A stretch of DNA of 64,000 nucleotides from positions 1 to 64,000 of the forward strand of contig CALGDE010000104.1 in assembly GCA_937883785.1 (NCBI GenBank), written 5' to 3'. Of this stretch, positions 9,136-17,230 are shown piece by piece. The position numbers were made by a program, and so were the translations under genes. This stretch comes from an uncultured cyanobacterium. Lineage in GTDB: Bacteria; Cyanobacteriota; Cyanobacteriia; CACIAM-69d. Positions within the stretch are counted from its first letter, which is position 1, and each line of letters begins with the position of its first letter. The notes beneath the pieces are model-generated. The model was not told the origin of the DNA. It did not search any database and saw only the letters and a list, made by a program, of their open reading frames with translations.

Positions 9136-9277
9136 GGCGTCAAAAAACCGTCTTCAAGGTTTACAAACTGGAGTCATTTGCAATTGCCATTTGATGTCCT
9201 GGCTGTAATAAACGCAGCGAAAACTATTAGCAATTATTTAGTTCACATCGCAAGAAATAACATACGAGGAGAGACTT

Positions 9278-9670
9278 ATGTCTGACGCAACTGACAAGAT
9301 TCTAGAGCAACTCAAGTCTTTGACTTTGCTAGAAGCTGCTGACTTGGTTAAGCAAATTGAAGAGGAGTTCGGCGTTAGCGCGGCGGCTCCTGTGGGCGGC
9401 ATGATGATGGCTGCTCCCGCTGCTGGCGGCGGCGGTGGCGAGGAAGCTGAAGAGAAGACCGAATTTGATGTGGAATTGACTGAAGTTGATTCTGCTAAGA
9501 AGATCGCAATCTTGAAGGTGGTTCGCAACATCACCGGCTTGGGTCTAAAAGAAGCCAAGGGTGTGGTGGAGTCTGCGCCTAAGGTCATCAAGGAAGGTAC
9601 TTCCAAGGATGATGCTGAGGATATTAAGAAGCAGCTAGAAGAGGCTGGTGCCAAGGTTACTATTAAGTAA
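9278..9670 (+). CDS. rplL: 50S ribosomal protein L7/L12
   Basis: L7/L12 (130 aa) recruits translational GTPases. It has the N-terminal dimerisation helix ([20 protein letters not shown]), an Ala/Gly hinge ([12 protein letters not shown]) and a C-terminal domain with [14 protein letters not shown], the TGLGLKEAK motif and the C-terminal GAKVTIK. It has an AGGAG-type ribosome site and is followed by an intrinsic terminator at 9761. Confidence 0.97.
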   Translation: MSDATDKILEQLKSLTLLEAADLVKQIEEEFGVSAAAPVGGMMMAAPAAGGGGGEEAEEKTEFDVELTEVDSAKKIAILKVVRNITGLGLKEAKGVVESAPKVIKEGTSKDDAEDIKKQLEEAGAKVTIK

Positions 9671-9760
9671 TTTTTGTCCTGGTTTCTGTTAGCTTGAACG
9701 GTTTGATTTCCAGATCAATTCTTGGCAAAAACTGTGCAAGTTAAGCTTTAAGGCTAGCTT

Positions 9761-9795
9761 TGCCCCGATCGTCACTGCGGTTGGGGCACTTTTTA
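9761..9795 (+). terminator. Terminator after rplL
   Basis: TGCCCC (9761-9766) pairs with GGGGCA (9783-9788) around a short irregular hairpin, followed by CTTTTT. It ends the ribosomal protein block. Confidence 0.75.
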
Positions 9796-9849
9796 TGGTT
9801 CACTTTATTTTGATATGAGTATTGTTAAAGCTATTTTTCCCGCAGTTTA

Positions 9850-10617
9850 ATGTGCGCTGTTAGTTTAGATTCTTCGTCCGCGATCGCCCCAATTTCGGAT
9901 CCAATTTTGGATATTCGAGATGTGCACGCGGGGTATGTGCCGGGGCTTAATATTCTCCAGGGAGTCAACCTGTCGGTGGCTCCGGGGGAGTTGGTGGCGA
10001 TTATTGGTCCTAATGGTGCGGGAAAATCCACGTTGGCGAAGGCGATCGCCGGACTACTTACTCCGAACCAAGGATCGATTACGTTTCAGGGGCAAAATAT
10101 TGGGCATCTGCCGGCCAACGAAGTGGTGCGTCAGGGCATTTGCTATGTGCCGCAAATTTCCAATGTGTTTCGTACCCTGACGGTGGAAGAAAATTTGGAA
10201 ATGGGGGCGTTTATTTTGGAAGTGCCCCTAAAGCCCCTGAAACAGAAAATCTTTACCATGTTTCCTCGCCTGGCGGAGCGACGTACCCAACAGGCGGGAA
10301 CCTTGTCCGGGGGGGAGCGGCAGATGTTGGCCATGGGGAAGGCGTTGATGTTGGAGCCGAAGCTGTTGGTGTTGGATGAGCCGTCGGCGGCGTTGTCGCC
10401 CCTGCTGGTGATGGGGGTATTTGAGCAAATTCGAGCGGTGGTGGATTCGGGAACGGCGGTGGTTTTGGTGGAGCAAAATGCTAAGCGGGCGCTGGAAATG
10501 GCTGACCGGGGCTGTGTGATGGAGGCGGGGCGCGATCGCTTCACCGGTTTAGGGAGGGAGCTGCTGAATAATCCCAAGGTGGCTGAGCTGTACTTGGGCA
10601 CCAGCGCGGTGTCTTAG
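9850..10617 (+). CDS. Branched-chain/neutral amino acid ABC transporter ATPase (LivF/NatE-like)
   Basis: ATPase of a LivF-type importer (255 aa). Walker A is GPNGAGKST, the ABC signature is LSGGERQML, Walker B is LLVLDEP, and the H-loop position holds VVLVEQN, where Gln replaces the usual His, as is normal in LivF proteins. In cyanobacteria the equivalent protein is NatE of the N-I neutral amino acid system, whose genes are scattered. That fits this lone copy with no permease or binding-protein gene nearby. A ~19-residue N-terminal extension precedes the domain. Confidence 0.8.
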   Translation: MCAVSLDSSSAIAPISDPILDIRDVHAGYVPGLNILQGVNLSVAPGELVAIIGPNGAGKSTLAKAIAGLLTPNQGSITFQGQNIGHLPANEVVRQGICYVPQISNVFRTLTVEENLEMGAFILEVPLKPLKQKIFTMFPRLAERRTQQAGTLSGGERQMLAMGKALMLEPKLLVLDEPSAALSPLLVMGVFEQIRAVVDSGTAVVLVEQNAKRALEMADRGCVMEAGRDRFTGLGRELLNNPKVAELYLGTSAVS

Positions 10618-10625
10618 GAACGCTG

Positions 10626-11042
10626 ATGTTGGCTATTACTAACCGCACGGCGATTCCCTTGGCTGAAATTGAGCTGACGGCGGTGCGATCACAAGGGGCG
10701 GGCGGTCAAAACGTCAATAAAGTTGCCACTGCCATTCACCTTCGTTTTAATATTCACGCCTCTTCGCTGCCCACGTTTTACAAAGAGCGCCTGCTGAAGC
10801 TGCGAGATAATCGCATCACCAAAGACGGCGTTATTGTTATCAAATCCCAGCAGCATCGCACCCAGGAGCAAAACAAACAAGCGGCTCTCCAGCGCCTGCA
10901 AAGCCTGCTGCGCAGCGTGACCATCACCCCGAAAAAGCGTAAGCCCACCAAGCCTTCCCGCAGCGCCAATCGAAAACGGCTAGACCGGAAGGCGAAACAT
11001 TCCCAGCGCAAAGCTCAGCGGGGCAATATCAAAGATATTTGA
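10626..11042 (+). CDS. arfB: Alternative ribosome-rescue factor ArfB (peptidyl-tRNA hydrolase)
   Basis: ArfB (YaeJ) releases nascent chains from ribosomes stalled without a stop codon. The 138-aa protein has the catalytic GGQ at residues 26-28 within RSQGAGGQNVNK, and the Lys/Arg-rich C-terminal tail (KKRKPTKPSRSANRKR) that enters the empty mRNA channel. It starts 8 bp after the NatE-like gene, so the two are probably co-transcribed. Confidence 0.93.
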   Translation: MLAITNRTAIPLAEIELTAVRSQGAGGQNVNKVATAIHLRFNIHASSLPTFYKERLLKLRDNRITKDGVIVIKSQQHRTQEQNKQAALQRLQSLLRSVTITPKKRKPTKPSRSANRKRLDRKAKHSQRKAQRGNIKDI

Positions 11043-11174
11043 TGGGCACTTGAGGATACTGGAGAAGTTATTTGAAAGGTATTTGATAGATACGTCAGCG
11101 ATCGCAACTCAGGGGATGGGGCAATAGGCTACAGTCGAGCTGAGGTTTGATTGAGCACAGACAGGATATCGGCG

Positions 11175-11957
11175 ATGGCAGCAGCATCGAAGTCGGCATT
11201 GGGAGCGTGGACTCAGCGGGCGATCGCCGCCGGACTGCTGGGGGGACAAACCCTGGTGCATATTGCGCGGGGAAAGATTAATCGCCGCAATACCCTGGAG
11301 CAGATGCAAATTGTGGGTCCTGACTCGTTAGGGATTATTTTGCTGGCGGGCATTTCCATTGGCTCGGTATTTACTATCCAGGTGGCGCGGGAGTTTATTC
11401 GCTACGGGGCGACGACGGCGATCGGTGGCGTAATGGCGGTGGCCATGGCGCGGGAGTTGGCGCCGGTATTTGCAGCGGTGGTGTTGGCGGGGCGAGTGGG
11501 CTCAGCGTTTGCAGCGGAAATTGGCACCATGCGTGTGACAGAGCAAATCGATGCACTTTACATGCTCCGCACGGACCCGGTGGATTATTTGGTGGTGCCT
11601 CGGGCGATCGCCTGTTGTGTGATGCTGCCGTTGCTAACGCTGTTGGGATTCCTTGCCAGCATTATGGCGGGATTGATTATTGCCTGGCAGGGCTTTGATA
11701 TTTCCTATTTTTCGTTTCTGAATTCGGTCAAAACCTTTTTGGGTCCGATGGATTTGGTTTATGCGTCCATCAAAGGCATTTGCTTCGGAGTGTTGATTGC
11801 GGTGATTGGCTGTAGCTGGGGGCTGACCACCAGTGGCGGCGCGAAGGGGGTGGGGCAGTCCACAACTACGGCGGTGGTGACCGCATTGCTGGCGATTTTG
11901 ATTGCCAATTTCTTCCTGTCTTGGCTGATGTTTCGTAATAGCGCGGCGTTGGGATAG
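11175..11957 (+). CDS. MlaE-family lipid ABC transporter permease
   Basis: Permease of the Mla/TGD type, moving phospholipids between membranes (or, in plastids, lipids into the plastid as TGD1). From ATG 11175 it is 260 aa; a TTG at 11151 would add eight residues. About five hydrophobic helices are seen, and the family block VTEQIDALYMLRTDPVDYLVVPR is diagnostic, as is GLTTSGGAKGVGQSTTTAVV near the C-terminus. The ATPase and MCE partners are not in the window. Confidence 0.9.
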   Translation: MAAASKSALGAWTQRAIAAGLLGGQTLVHIARGKINRRNTLEQMQIVGPDSLGIILLAGISIGSVFTIQVAREFIRYGATTAIGGVMAVAMARELAPVFAAVVLAGRVGSAFAAEIGTMRVTEQIDALYMLRTDPVDYLVVPRAIACCVMLPLLTLLGFLASIMAGLIIAWQGFDISYFSFLNSVKTFLGPMDLVYASIKGICFGVLIAVIGCSWGLTTSGGAKGVGQSTTTAVVTALLAILIANFFLSWLMFRNSAALG

Positions 11958-11965
11958 GTGTGAAG

Positions 11966-12430
11966 TCAGTTCCAGCCGTCGTTATCATCCACGTCGGATC
12001 GTGCTTTAGCACTTTCCGGCAGCGGCCAATCCAAATCTTCGCCGCCAATACTGAACCGCCGAATGGCCACCAATTCTTTGCTTAGGCGCTTAAAGGAATT
12101 AATAAGTACGTCCAGGGCGATCGCATCACTGGTGCCCATATCGAACCACACCCGTGCCCGAGTTCCCTCAAACTCGAGATCCCCCATATTGTGCATCAGA
12201 GCAGGCAACGCCTCCCCATCCTGGGATTCGCTGTAGGACATATAGCTAATTTCCAGCCCCACCTCCTGCGCCTGCATATTTTCCGCATTAAAGCCCCCCA
12301 GCTTGCCCAGATAAAACCAGGAATCAAACACCTCTTCTATATACTGCGTTTCCAACGGAGCCAACACCGTTTCAAACTCCAACCAAAACCACACGTTAAA
12401 AGGATTGAACTCACGAAATTCCACCTGCAC
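11966..12430 (-). CDS. DUF3531 family protein
   Basis: Conserved cyanobacterial/plastid protein of 154 aa, function unknown. The family start MQVEFREFNPFNVWFW and the C-terminal IRRFSIGGEDLDWPLP are typical. It is acidic and has no signal peptide, so it is probably soluble. It converges with the MlaE gene at a spacing of only 8 bp. Confidence 0.8.
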   Translation of the reverse strand: MQVEFREFNPFNVWFWLEFETVLAPLETQYIEEVFDSWFYLGKLGGFNAENMQAQEVGLEISYMSYSESQDGEALPALMHNMGDLEFEGTRARVWFDMGTSDAIALDVLINSFKRLSKELVAIRRFSIGGEDLDWPLPESAKARSDVDDNDGWN

Positions 12431-12940
12431 GGTTGGCTCCTGGCTTAGCTAGCTGCGTTTTGTAATGCCCCCGCGATGATACGACACTTGGCGGCACAAT
12501 CCGGCTTAGGTCAGGGGCTCCCATCAATTAAATCTCCCAGTCAATATCCGTCAGGGTTTTAGCCCCTAATGTTTTTTGTTTAGCGTTTTTTATCTTAAAA
12601 AGCCGAGTATTCCCTACAGATAAATCTTCAGAAGCGCAGTGATGCCATGCTCCAAGTACACGCCTGCTCCCCAGGTAGCAATATCCTCACCTATAGGATC
12701 GCCCCTCTCCGGGCCCCACAGTGGGACCATTGGGGAATTGCAGCACCCACCGTTTCAATTTTGATCAATTCACAGGACGATAACCATTCGGTCTTCCGGC
12801 TCTGGTTAAATTCTCACAGGGGACTACCATATAAGCGGTTTAGGGGGTTCGCCCTCAAACCCACTACCTCGCCCTTCCCTTTAGCGTTCCTCGTTAATTT
12901 CAGCGCGCCTTCCCAATCAAATTTTTGACAAGATAGCACC
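12431..12940. other. Spacer before cysE with a degenerate repeat copy
   Basis: A 510-bp spacer. Its left part holds a degenerate member of the dispersed repeat (12514-12617). The right part shows only short G/C-rich inverted runs around 12712-12730. A 93-codon reading frame at 12647-12928 has no family features and is probably chance. Confidence 0.45.
12514..12617 (+). repeat. Dispersed intergenic repeat, degenerate copy 1
   Basis: GGGGCTCCCATCAATTAA begins a segment that aligns with the repeats at 25.5, 33.2 and 52.2 kb. It keeps the inner AGCCCCTAATG followed by a T-run (TGTTTTTTGTTT). The 3' half has drifted. The GGGGCT/AGCCCC pair plus the T-run would act as a rightward terminator-like hairpin. 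Confidence 0.5.
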
Positions 12941-13816
12941 GTGTTTAACACCTTAAAAGCAGACTTCACCAATATCTTTGACCGTGACCCCGCTGCCCGG
13001 AACTGGCTCGAAGTGCTGCTGTGCTATCCCGGGCTCCAGGCGATCGCCCTTCACCGCATCGCCCACGCCCTGTATCATCTGAGGCTACCGTTTATCCCCC
13101 GGTTTATTTCCCACCTTGCCCGCTTCTTCACCGGCATCGAAATCCACCCCGGCGCAACCATTGGCTCGGGGCTGTTTATTGACCACGGCATGGGGGTAGT
13201 TATCGGCGAAACGGCAATCTTAGGGAACGATTGCTTAATTTACCAAGGAGTAACCTTGGGGGGCACCGGCAAAGAATCTGGCAAGCGCCACCCCACCCTG
13301 GGAGACGGCGTTGTGGTGGGTGCTGGTGCCAAGGTGCTGGGAAATATTGAAATCGGCAGCGACGTGCGCATTGGTGCCGGATCGGTGGTGTTGAAAAGTG
13401 TGCCGTCCCACTGCACGGTGGTGGGGGTGCCCGGTCGAGTGGTGTATCAGTCCGGCGCTCGGGTCAGTCCCCTGGATCACAACAAGCTGCCCGATTCGGA
13501 AGCGCGAGTGATTCGGGCGCTGTTAGATCGCATTGAGGCTCTGGAAAATAAGCTGACGACCCTGGAAGAGGATCGCAAGTCGGAGCGAGAGTTACTGTCC
13601 CAGGCAGCTCAGCGACTAGAATTATGCGATGAAAAAGCGGCAGCCTTTGAAGCCCTATTAAATTCTGCGGAAGAGGTGCCCGAGCGGGCGATCGCCACTG
13701 CCGTTGCGGAAATTGCTGACCATATGGATTTGTCAGAATTATCCGAAAAACCATCCCCTGCCTGCGAAATTCGCGATCGGGCCATCACCGAATACCTAGA
13801 CGGCGCGGGAATTTAG
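12941..13816 (+). CDS. cysE: Serine O-acetyltransferase
   Basis: CysE acetylates serine with acetyl-CoA, the first step of cysteine synthesis. It starts at GTG 12941, which gives the family start ([30 protein letters not shown] in part: [16 protein letters not shown]). The left-handed beta-helix is clear ([32 protein letters not shown]). The protein is 291 aa; after the catalytic domain ends near residue 175 there is a ~115-residue Glu-rich, partly coiled-coil tail ([19 protein letters not shown]) that most CysE proteins lack and that could affect oligomerisation. Confidence 0.93.
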   Translation: MFNTLKADFTNIFDRDPAARNWLEVLLCYPGLQAIALHRIAHALYHLRLPFIPRFISHLARFFTGIEIHPGATIGSGLFIDHGMGVVIGETAILGNDCLIYQGVTLGGTGKESGKRHPTLGDGVVVGAGAKVLGNIEIGSDVRIGAGSVVLKSVPSHCTVVGVPGRVVYQSGARVSPLDHNKLPDSEARVIRALLDRIEALENKLTTLEEDRKSERELLSQAAQRLELCDEKAAAFEALLNSAEEVPERAIATAVAEIADHMDLSELSEKPSPACEIRDRAITEYLDGAGI

Positions 13817-13819
13817 GCA

Positions 13820-14683
13820 TTAAGCATCCAGCTTGGGCCAAGTGCTGGGATCCTTTGCCCAGGTGTCCAACGGCGGCACATGGGCAAGGGCATCTTGCAA
13901 AGGCTCGTGGAGATGACCGTTGGTGGCCAGCAAACGTCCCGAGCTAACGTCCACGGGACCACCGTCGTAGGCTGTCACGTTGCCTCCCGCCTCTTGCACC
14001 AGAACAATACCCGCCGCAATATCCCACACCGACAACCCCCGCTCCCAATATCCATCCAAGCGACCGCACGCCACATAAGCCAAATCCATCGATGCGGATC
14101 CGCCCCGCCGCACCCCCTGGGTCATATGGGTTAGGTAGCAAAATTCAGCGTAATTATTGTCAGTGGTTTCCCGGCGATCGTAGGCAAACCCAGTCACTAA
14201 TAAGCTTTTTGCCAAGGTAGGCGTTGAGGAAACTTGGATAGACTGACGATTACGCGTCGCCCCCAGCCCCTTCGCCGCCCGAAATAAATCCTTGTGGAAC
14301 GGGTCATACACCACTCCCAGCACCGGCTCGTCCCGCCACAGTAATCCAATGGATACGGCGGAGAAGGGATATTGGTGAGCAAAATTTGTGGTGCCGTCAA
14401 GGGGGTCGATCGCCCACACCAAATCCCCATCTTGATTCCCCAACAGCCCCGACTCCTCTGCCACAATCCCAATATCGGGACAGTGACGCCCCAGCACCTG
14501 AATTACCGCTTCTTCAGCGCTGCGATCTGCAACGGTCACCAAATCCCCGGAGCGCCCTTTTTCCTCCACCTGACCCGCCAGCTTGCCCCAATAGGACGAC
14601 AGCACCGCACCACCATCGAGGGCAGCTTCTGAGGCAATATCCAGCAATTGTTGAAGCTGCTCGGGGGACGTAGAGGAAGTCAT
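13820..14683 (-). CDS. Inositol monophosphatase family protein
   Basis: Mg-dependent sugar/inositol phosphatase family (287 aa). Metal-binding motifs are GIVAEESG, WAIDPLDGTTNF (residues about 91-102) and WDIAAGIVLVQEAGG near the C-terminus. Substrates in this family include inositol 1-phosphate, histidinol phosphate and fructose 1,6-bisphosphate; the sequence alone does not decide. It is tail to tail with cysE, 3 bp apart. Confidence 0.88.
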   Translation of the reverse strand: MTSSTSPEQLQQLLDIASEAALDGGAVLSSYWGKLAGQVEEKGRSGDLVTVADRSAEEAVIQVLGRHCPDIGIVAEESGLLGNQDGDLVWAIDPLDGTTNFAHQYPFSAVSIGLLWRDEPVLGVVYDPFHKDLFRAAKGLGATRNRQSIQVSSTPTLAKSLLVTGFAYDRRETTDNNYAEFCYLTHMTQGVRRGGSASMDLAYVACGRLDGYWERGLSVWDIAAGIVLVQEAGGNVTAYDGGPVDVSSGRLLATNGHLHEPLQDALAHVPPLDTWAKDPSTWPKLDA

Positions 14684-14716
14684 AGAAGATTTAAAAGTGG
14701 ATGGACAGAGCGGACG

Positions 14717-15229
14717 CTATGGAACACTGTTTAAACGAAACTGATCAGGGGCAGTGCGCATCGGCTGAGACGGATTCCAAATACCGCGCTGCAATGTGCG
14801 AGCTTCTCCCTGAGCGTGACGTAACTTTTGTTCGTAGGGTGACCCGTTAGCCTGCTGGCTAACTAGGGCTAAACCGTCCTGAACCAGGGCTTCATTAATT
14901 AACCGATCTCCTTGCCAAACATAGGCTAGCAGACGGTTATAGCGATCGCGAGGCGGGTTGGCAAATTCCAGACGAACCTCCTGCCCCACTAGCAACTGCC
15001 CCAAAACCCGACGGGATTCCGGTCCCCAGGGATCCTGTTCCAACCTAGGGGCATCAATCCCCAGCATGCGCACTGTTTCAGGAACTGCGCCCGGGCGATC
15101 CAGCCGCTGTACCTCCAGCGTATTACCATCAATCACCTGGCTCACCTGGGCTTGGGGCGATCGCTCCTCCTGAGCCGATTCACAGGCGATCAAGCCAGTT
15201 ACTAGGACCGCGATCGCCAAACCACGCAT
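14717..15229 (-). CDS. Thermonuclease-family lipoprotein (SNase-like)
   Basis: Staphylococcal-nuclease-fold protein, about 170 aa from ATG 15229 (a GTG at 15244 is possible). It begins with a lipoprotein signal MRGLAIAVLVTGLIAC, lipobox LIAC, so it is probably membrane-tethered outside the cytoplasm. The SNase core shows VSQVIDGNTLEVQR, VRMLGIDAPR, then RDRYNRLLAYVW, where the catalytic Arg region lies. In this family the activity is Ca-dependent DNA/RNA cleavage. It is on the same strand as, and 33 bp downstream of, the inositol phosphatase start. Confidence 0.82.
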   Translation of the reverse strand: MRGLAIAVLVTGLIACESAQEERSPQAQVSQVIDGNTLEVQRLDRPGAVPETVRMLGIDAPRLEQDPWGPESRRVLGQLLVGQEVRLEFANPPRDRYNRLLAYVWQGDRLINEALVQDGLALVSQQANGSPYEQKLRHAQGEARTLQRGIWNPSQPMRTAPDQFRLNSVP

Positions 15230-15312
15230 ATCTTTTACATTCACGGTTCACGTTTGCAATTCACACCCTCGACCGCCCGCTACCAACACCGAACCCAATC
15301 TACTGAGATCGG

Positions 15313-15708
15313 CTATTCATCCTCAATGGGGATACCAAAGGTCACCTTACCGCGGCCAAAGTAGCGACCAAACTGCAATTCATAAACCTCATCCTCATCC
15401 TGAGTTTCCACTTCCAGATCTGAACAAGCATGGCTTACACACAACAACGCATAGCCTTTTTTGCGCAAATCCGGCGACAACCCCATGGCTTCCGGCTGCT
15501 CCAAGTTCCCCGACAAAACCCGAACGGCACAGCTTGTGCAAGCACCATTGCGGCAAGCGAAGGGTAGCTTTGCCCCTTGATTCTCTGCCGTGTGCAAAAT
15601 GTAGCGATCTTCCGGCACAGAAACTGTGTAAGTCTCCTTCGATTGGCGGTGCTTGATCTTGACCGTGTGGGTGCGATTCGGGTCAAAATTAAACTGGTTT
15701 TTATCCAT
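15313..15708 (-). CDS. C-terminally extended [2Fe-2S] ferredoxin (FdC2-like)
   Basis: Plant-type ferredoxin of 131 aa. The four cluster ligands are C52, C57, C60 (CRNGACTSC) and C90, giving the CX4CX2CX29C spacing. Unlike photosynthetic PetF (about 97 aa) it continues with ETQDEDEVYELQFGRYFGRG, the C-terminal extension typical of FdC2 ferredoxins of cyanobacteria and chloroplasts. These are thought to have a different redox potential and partners from PetF. The function here is inferred from the family. Confidence 0.85.
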   Translation of the reverse strand: MDKNQFNFDPNRTHTVKIKHRQSKETYTVSVPEDRYILHTAENQGAKLPFACRNGACTSCAVRVLSGNLEQPEAMGLSPDLRKKGYALLCVSHACSDLEVETQDEDEVYELQFGRYFGRGKVTFGIPIEDE

Positions 15709-16345
15709 CGGTAAAGCCCGTTAGCTCGGGTATTTTGGGTGTTTTTAAACGTCAGGGAAAACGGAAAGAACCAAAAAGGCGAGCGGGTAATTTGAGACTT
15801 GCGAACTAAATCACAATTATTTCAAGTAATTTAGATTTTAATGTTCTAAATCTTAATGTGGTCGATCTTAACGTTCTGGCGGCACCCTTCTCAAGGAAGT
15901 GCCATAAAGCAACACTCAGAAATATTTTGACGACACAGACCTATGGCACAGGCTTAGATCCCCCTGTTTCAGAGCAACCTGTTTCTGTTTTAGAGCCACC
16001 TGTTTCAGAGCAGTCTGTTTCAGAGCAGTCTGTTTTCAAATTGCCGCCGCACGAAATTCTCAGAGATCGATTCAATCGATCCAACAGCGTTAAAACACAT
16101 CCATTGCAGTCAGACGCCCCACGGCTGTCCCACTGCGATAAAGGCACTATGGGGCTGGAAAAGTAAGCTGGAGTTTATAAGCCCAATGGCGCAGGACTTC
16201 ATGATTTTTGACGAGGGTTCCGAGAAAATCCCCAAACCCCTTTCCACGCTGACCAGCCCCTGCTATTATCAATGTCCGAGCAGAGCTTTCAAAGCCGTCA
16301 GTGTGAGCAAAATTCCACGGATATATTTTGATTGTTCTCCCTCCA
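15709..16345. other. Spacer with a 15-bp minisatellite
   Basis: A 637-bp spacer before tRNA-Ser. At 15963-16040 a 15-bp unit (CTGTTTCAGAGCAGT and variants) is repeated about five times; it would code PVSEQ in the reading frame 15858-16166 (GTG start, 102 codons). That frame has no other protein-like features and is left unannotated as a gene. Upstream lies A/T-rich sequence that may hold promoters. Confidence 0.5.
15963..16040 (+). repeat. 15-bp tandem repeat
   Basis: Successive imperfect copies of CTGTTTCAGAGCAGT / CCTGTTTCAGAGCAA. They keep a multiple-of-three spacing, so any translated product would be a PVSEQ repeat. Confidence 0.7.
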
Positions 16346-16432
16346 GGAGAGGTGGCCGAGTGGTTGAAGGCGCAGCACTGGAAATGCTGTTCAGGGGCAA
16401 CCTTGACGAGGGTTCGAATCCCTCTCTCTCCG
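16346..16432 (+). tRNA. trnS: tRNA-Ser (GGA)
   Basis: An 87-nt class II tRNA with a long variable arm. Acceptor GGAGAGG pairs with TCTCTCC with discriminator G. The anticodon loop CTGGAAA gives GGA within GCA-CTGGAAA-TGC. The T loop is GGTTCGAATCC. No encoded CCA. Confidence 0.95.
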
Positions 16433-16605
16433 TTCCAAAATCAAGTTCAGAAATCAAGTTCAGATGCGCCAGGAAATCACCTCGGGAAGCAAGCTGAATT
16501 TGCAAGTTTTACAACGTTTCATCACTGGGCTTTATAAACCGTGGTGGCGAAAATTTCCATCTGTTAGGTTGCGGTAGAGCACGTTTCTTTACTGGGATAG
16601 AAATT

Positions 16606-17112
16606 ATGTCTATGCCGCTGTCACCGCCGCCCCCACCGGCGATCGCCCCGCGCCAAATGACCCTGCTTCGCATTGCTGCTGCCATGGCTTGGGCCGACGG
16701 CAACTTGGCGGAAGAGGAAGTGGAGGTCATGTTGAAAAAGCTGAGTGCGGTATTCGCGAAAAATGATGCCCACCGCTCAACCCTGCAAAAAGATCTGCGG
16801 GAGTATTTGGTGCAAAATATTCCTCTGGAAGAGCTGGTGCCTCAGGTGACGGATCCGGCAGAGCAAGAGCTTGTGTTGCGCCTGGGCTACGAGGTCATTG
16901 CTTCTAGCTCCCTGTCTCCCAATGAGTCCATGGTGAATGAGGACGAGTCGAAGGCTTACTCCAAGCTGGTGGCACTGTTGGGGTTGCCCGCGACAGAGGT
17001 AAAGCGCATCGAAGCGGAGGTGCGTGACCAAAGTAAGTCTGAAGAAGATATTGTGGGGGCGATCGTAACGGCGCTTTCTAGTTTTGCTCGCGGTGGGGAG
17101 ACATCTAAATAA
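16606..17112 (+). CDS. TerB-family tellurite-resistance-like protein
   Basis: TerB-like all-helical protein (168 aa). After a proline-rich start (MSMPLSPPPPP) the TerB core shows LRIAAAMAWADGNLAEEEVEVM, with the acidic metal-binding-type DG..EEE pattern, and a second half ending in ALSSFARGGETSK. These proteins are widespread in cyanobacteria, where a role in tellurite resistance is not established. It lies about 120 bp before the M16 gene on the same strand. Confidence 0.8.
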   Translation: MSMPLSPPPPPAIAPRQMTLLRIAAAMAWADGNLAEEEVEVMLKKLSAVFAKNDAHRSTLQKDLREYLVQNIPLEELVPQVTDPAEQELVLRLGYEVIASSSLSPNESMVNEDESKAYSKLVALLGLPATEVKRIEAEVRDQSKSEEDIVGAIVTALSSFARGGETSK

Positions 17113-17230
17113 TCTTCGAAGTCCCTGGGCGTTGCCGAAGCGGACTTAAAGTTACACTCCACGTTGCGTCGATTAGGGCAATCTGCCTTTTGGCGCATCC
17201 GCATCTTCACCAATTTGTTGAGAGTTTGCC

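Noticed and set aside
12700-12740. Short G/C inverted runs before cysE as a riboswitch or T-box
   Set aside because: No conserved T-box or SAM core is recognisable; pairing is short.
12647-12928. 93-codon open frame before cysE
   Set aside because: No family features, odd composition (many Pro/Asn) and overlap with spacer-like sequence; no ribosome site.
15858-16166. 102-codon frame with PVSEQ repeats
   Set aside because: The repeats explain the open frame; no other protein-like part. Treated as a minisatellite.
16186-16537. Frames running through tRNA-Ser
   Set aside because: They overlap the tRNA gene and are chance.
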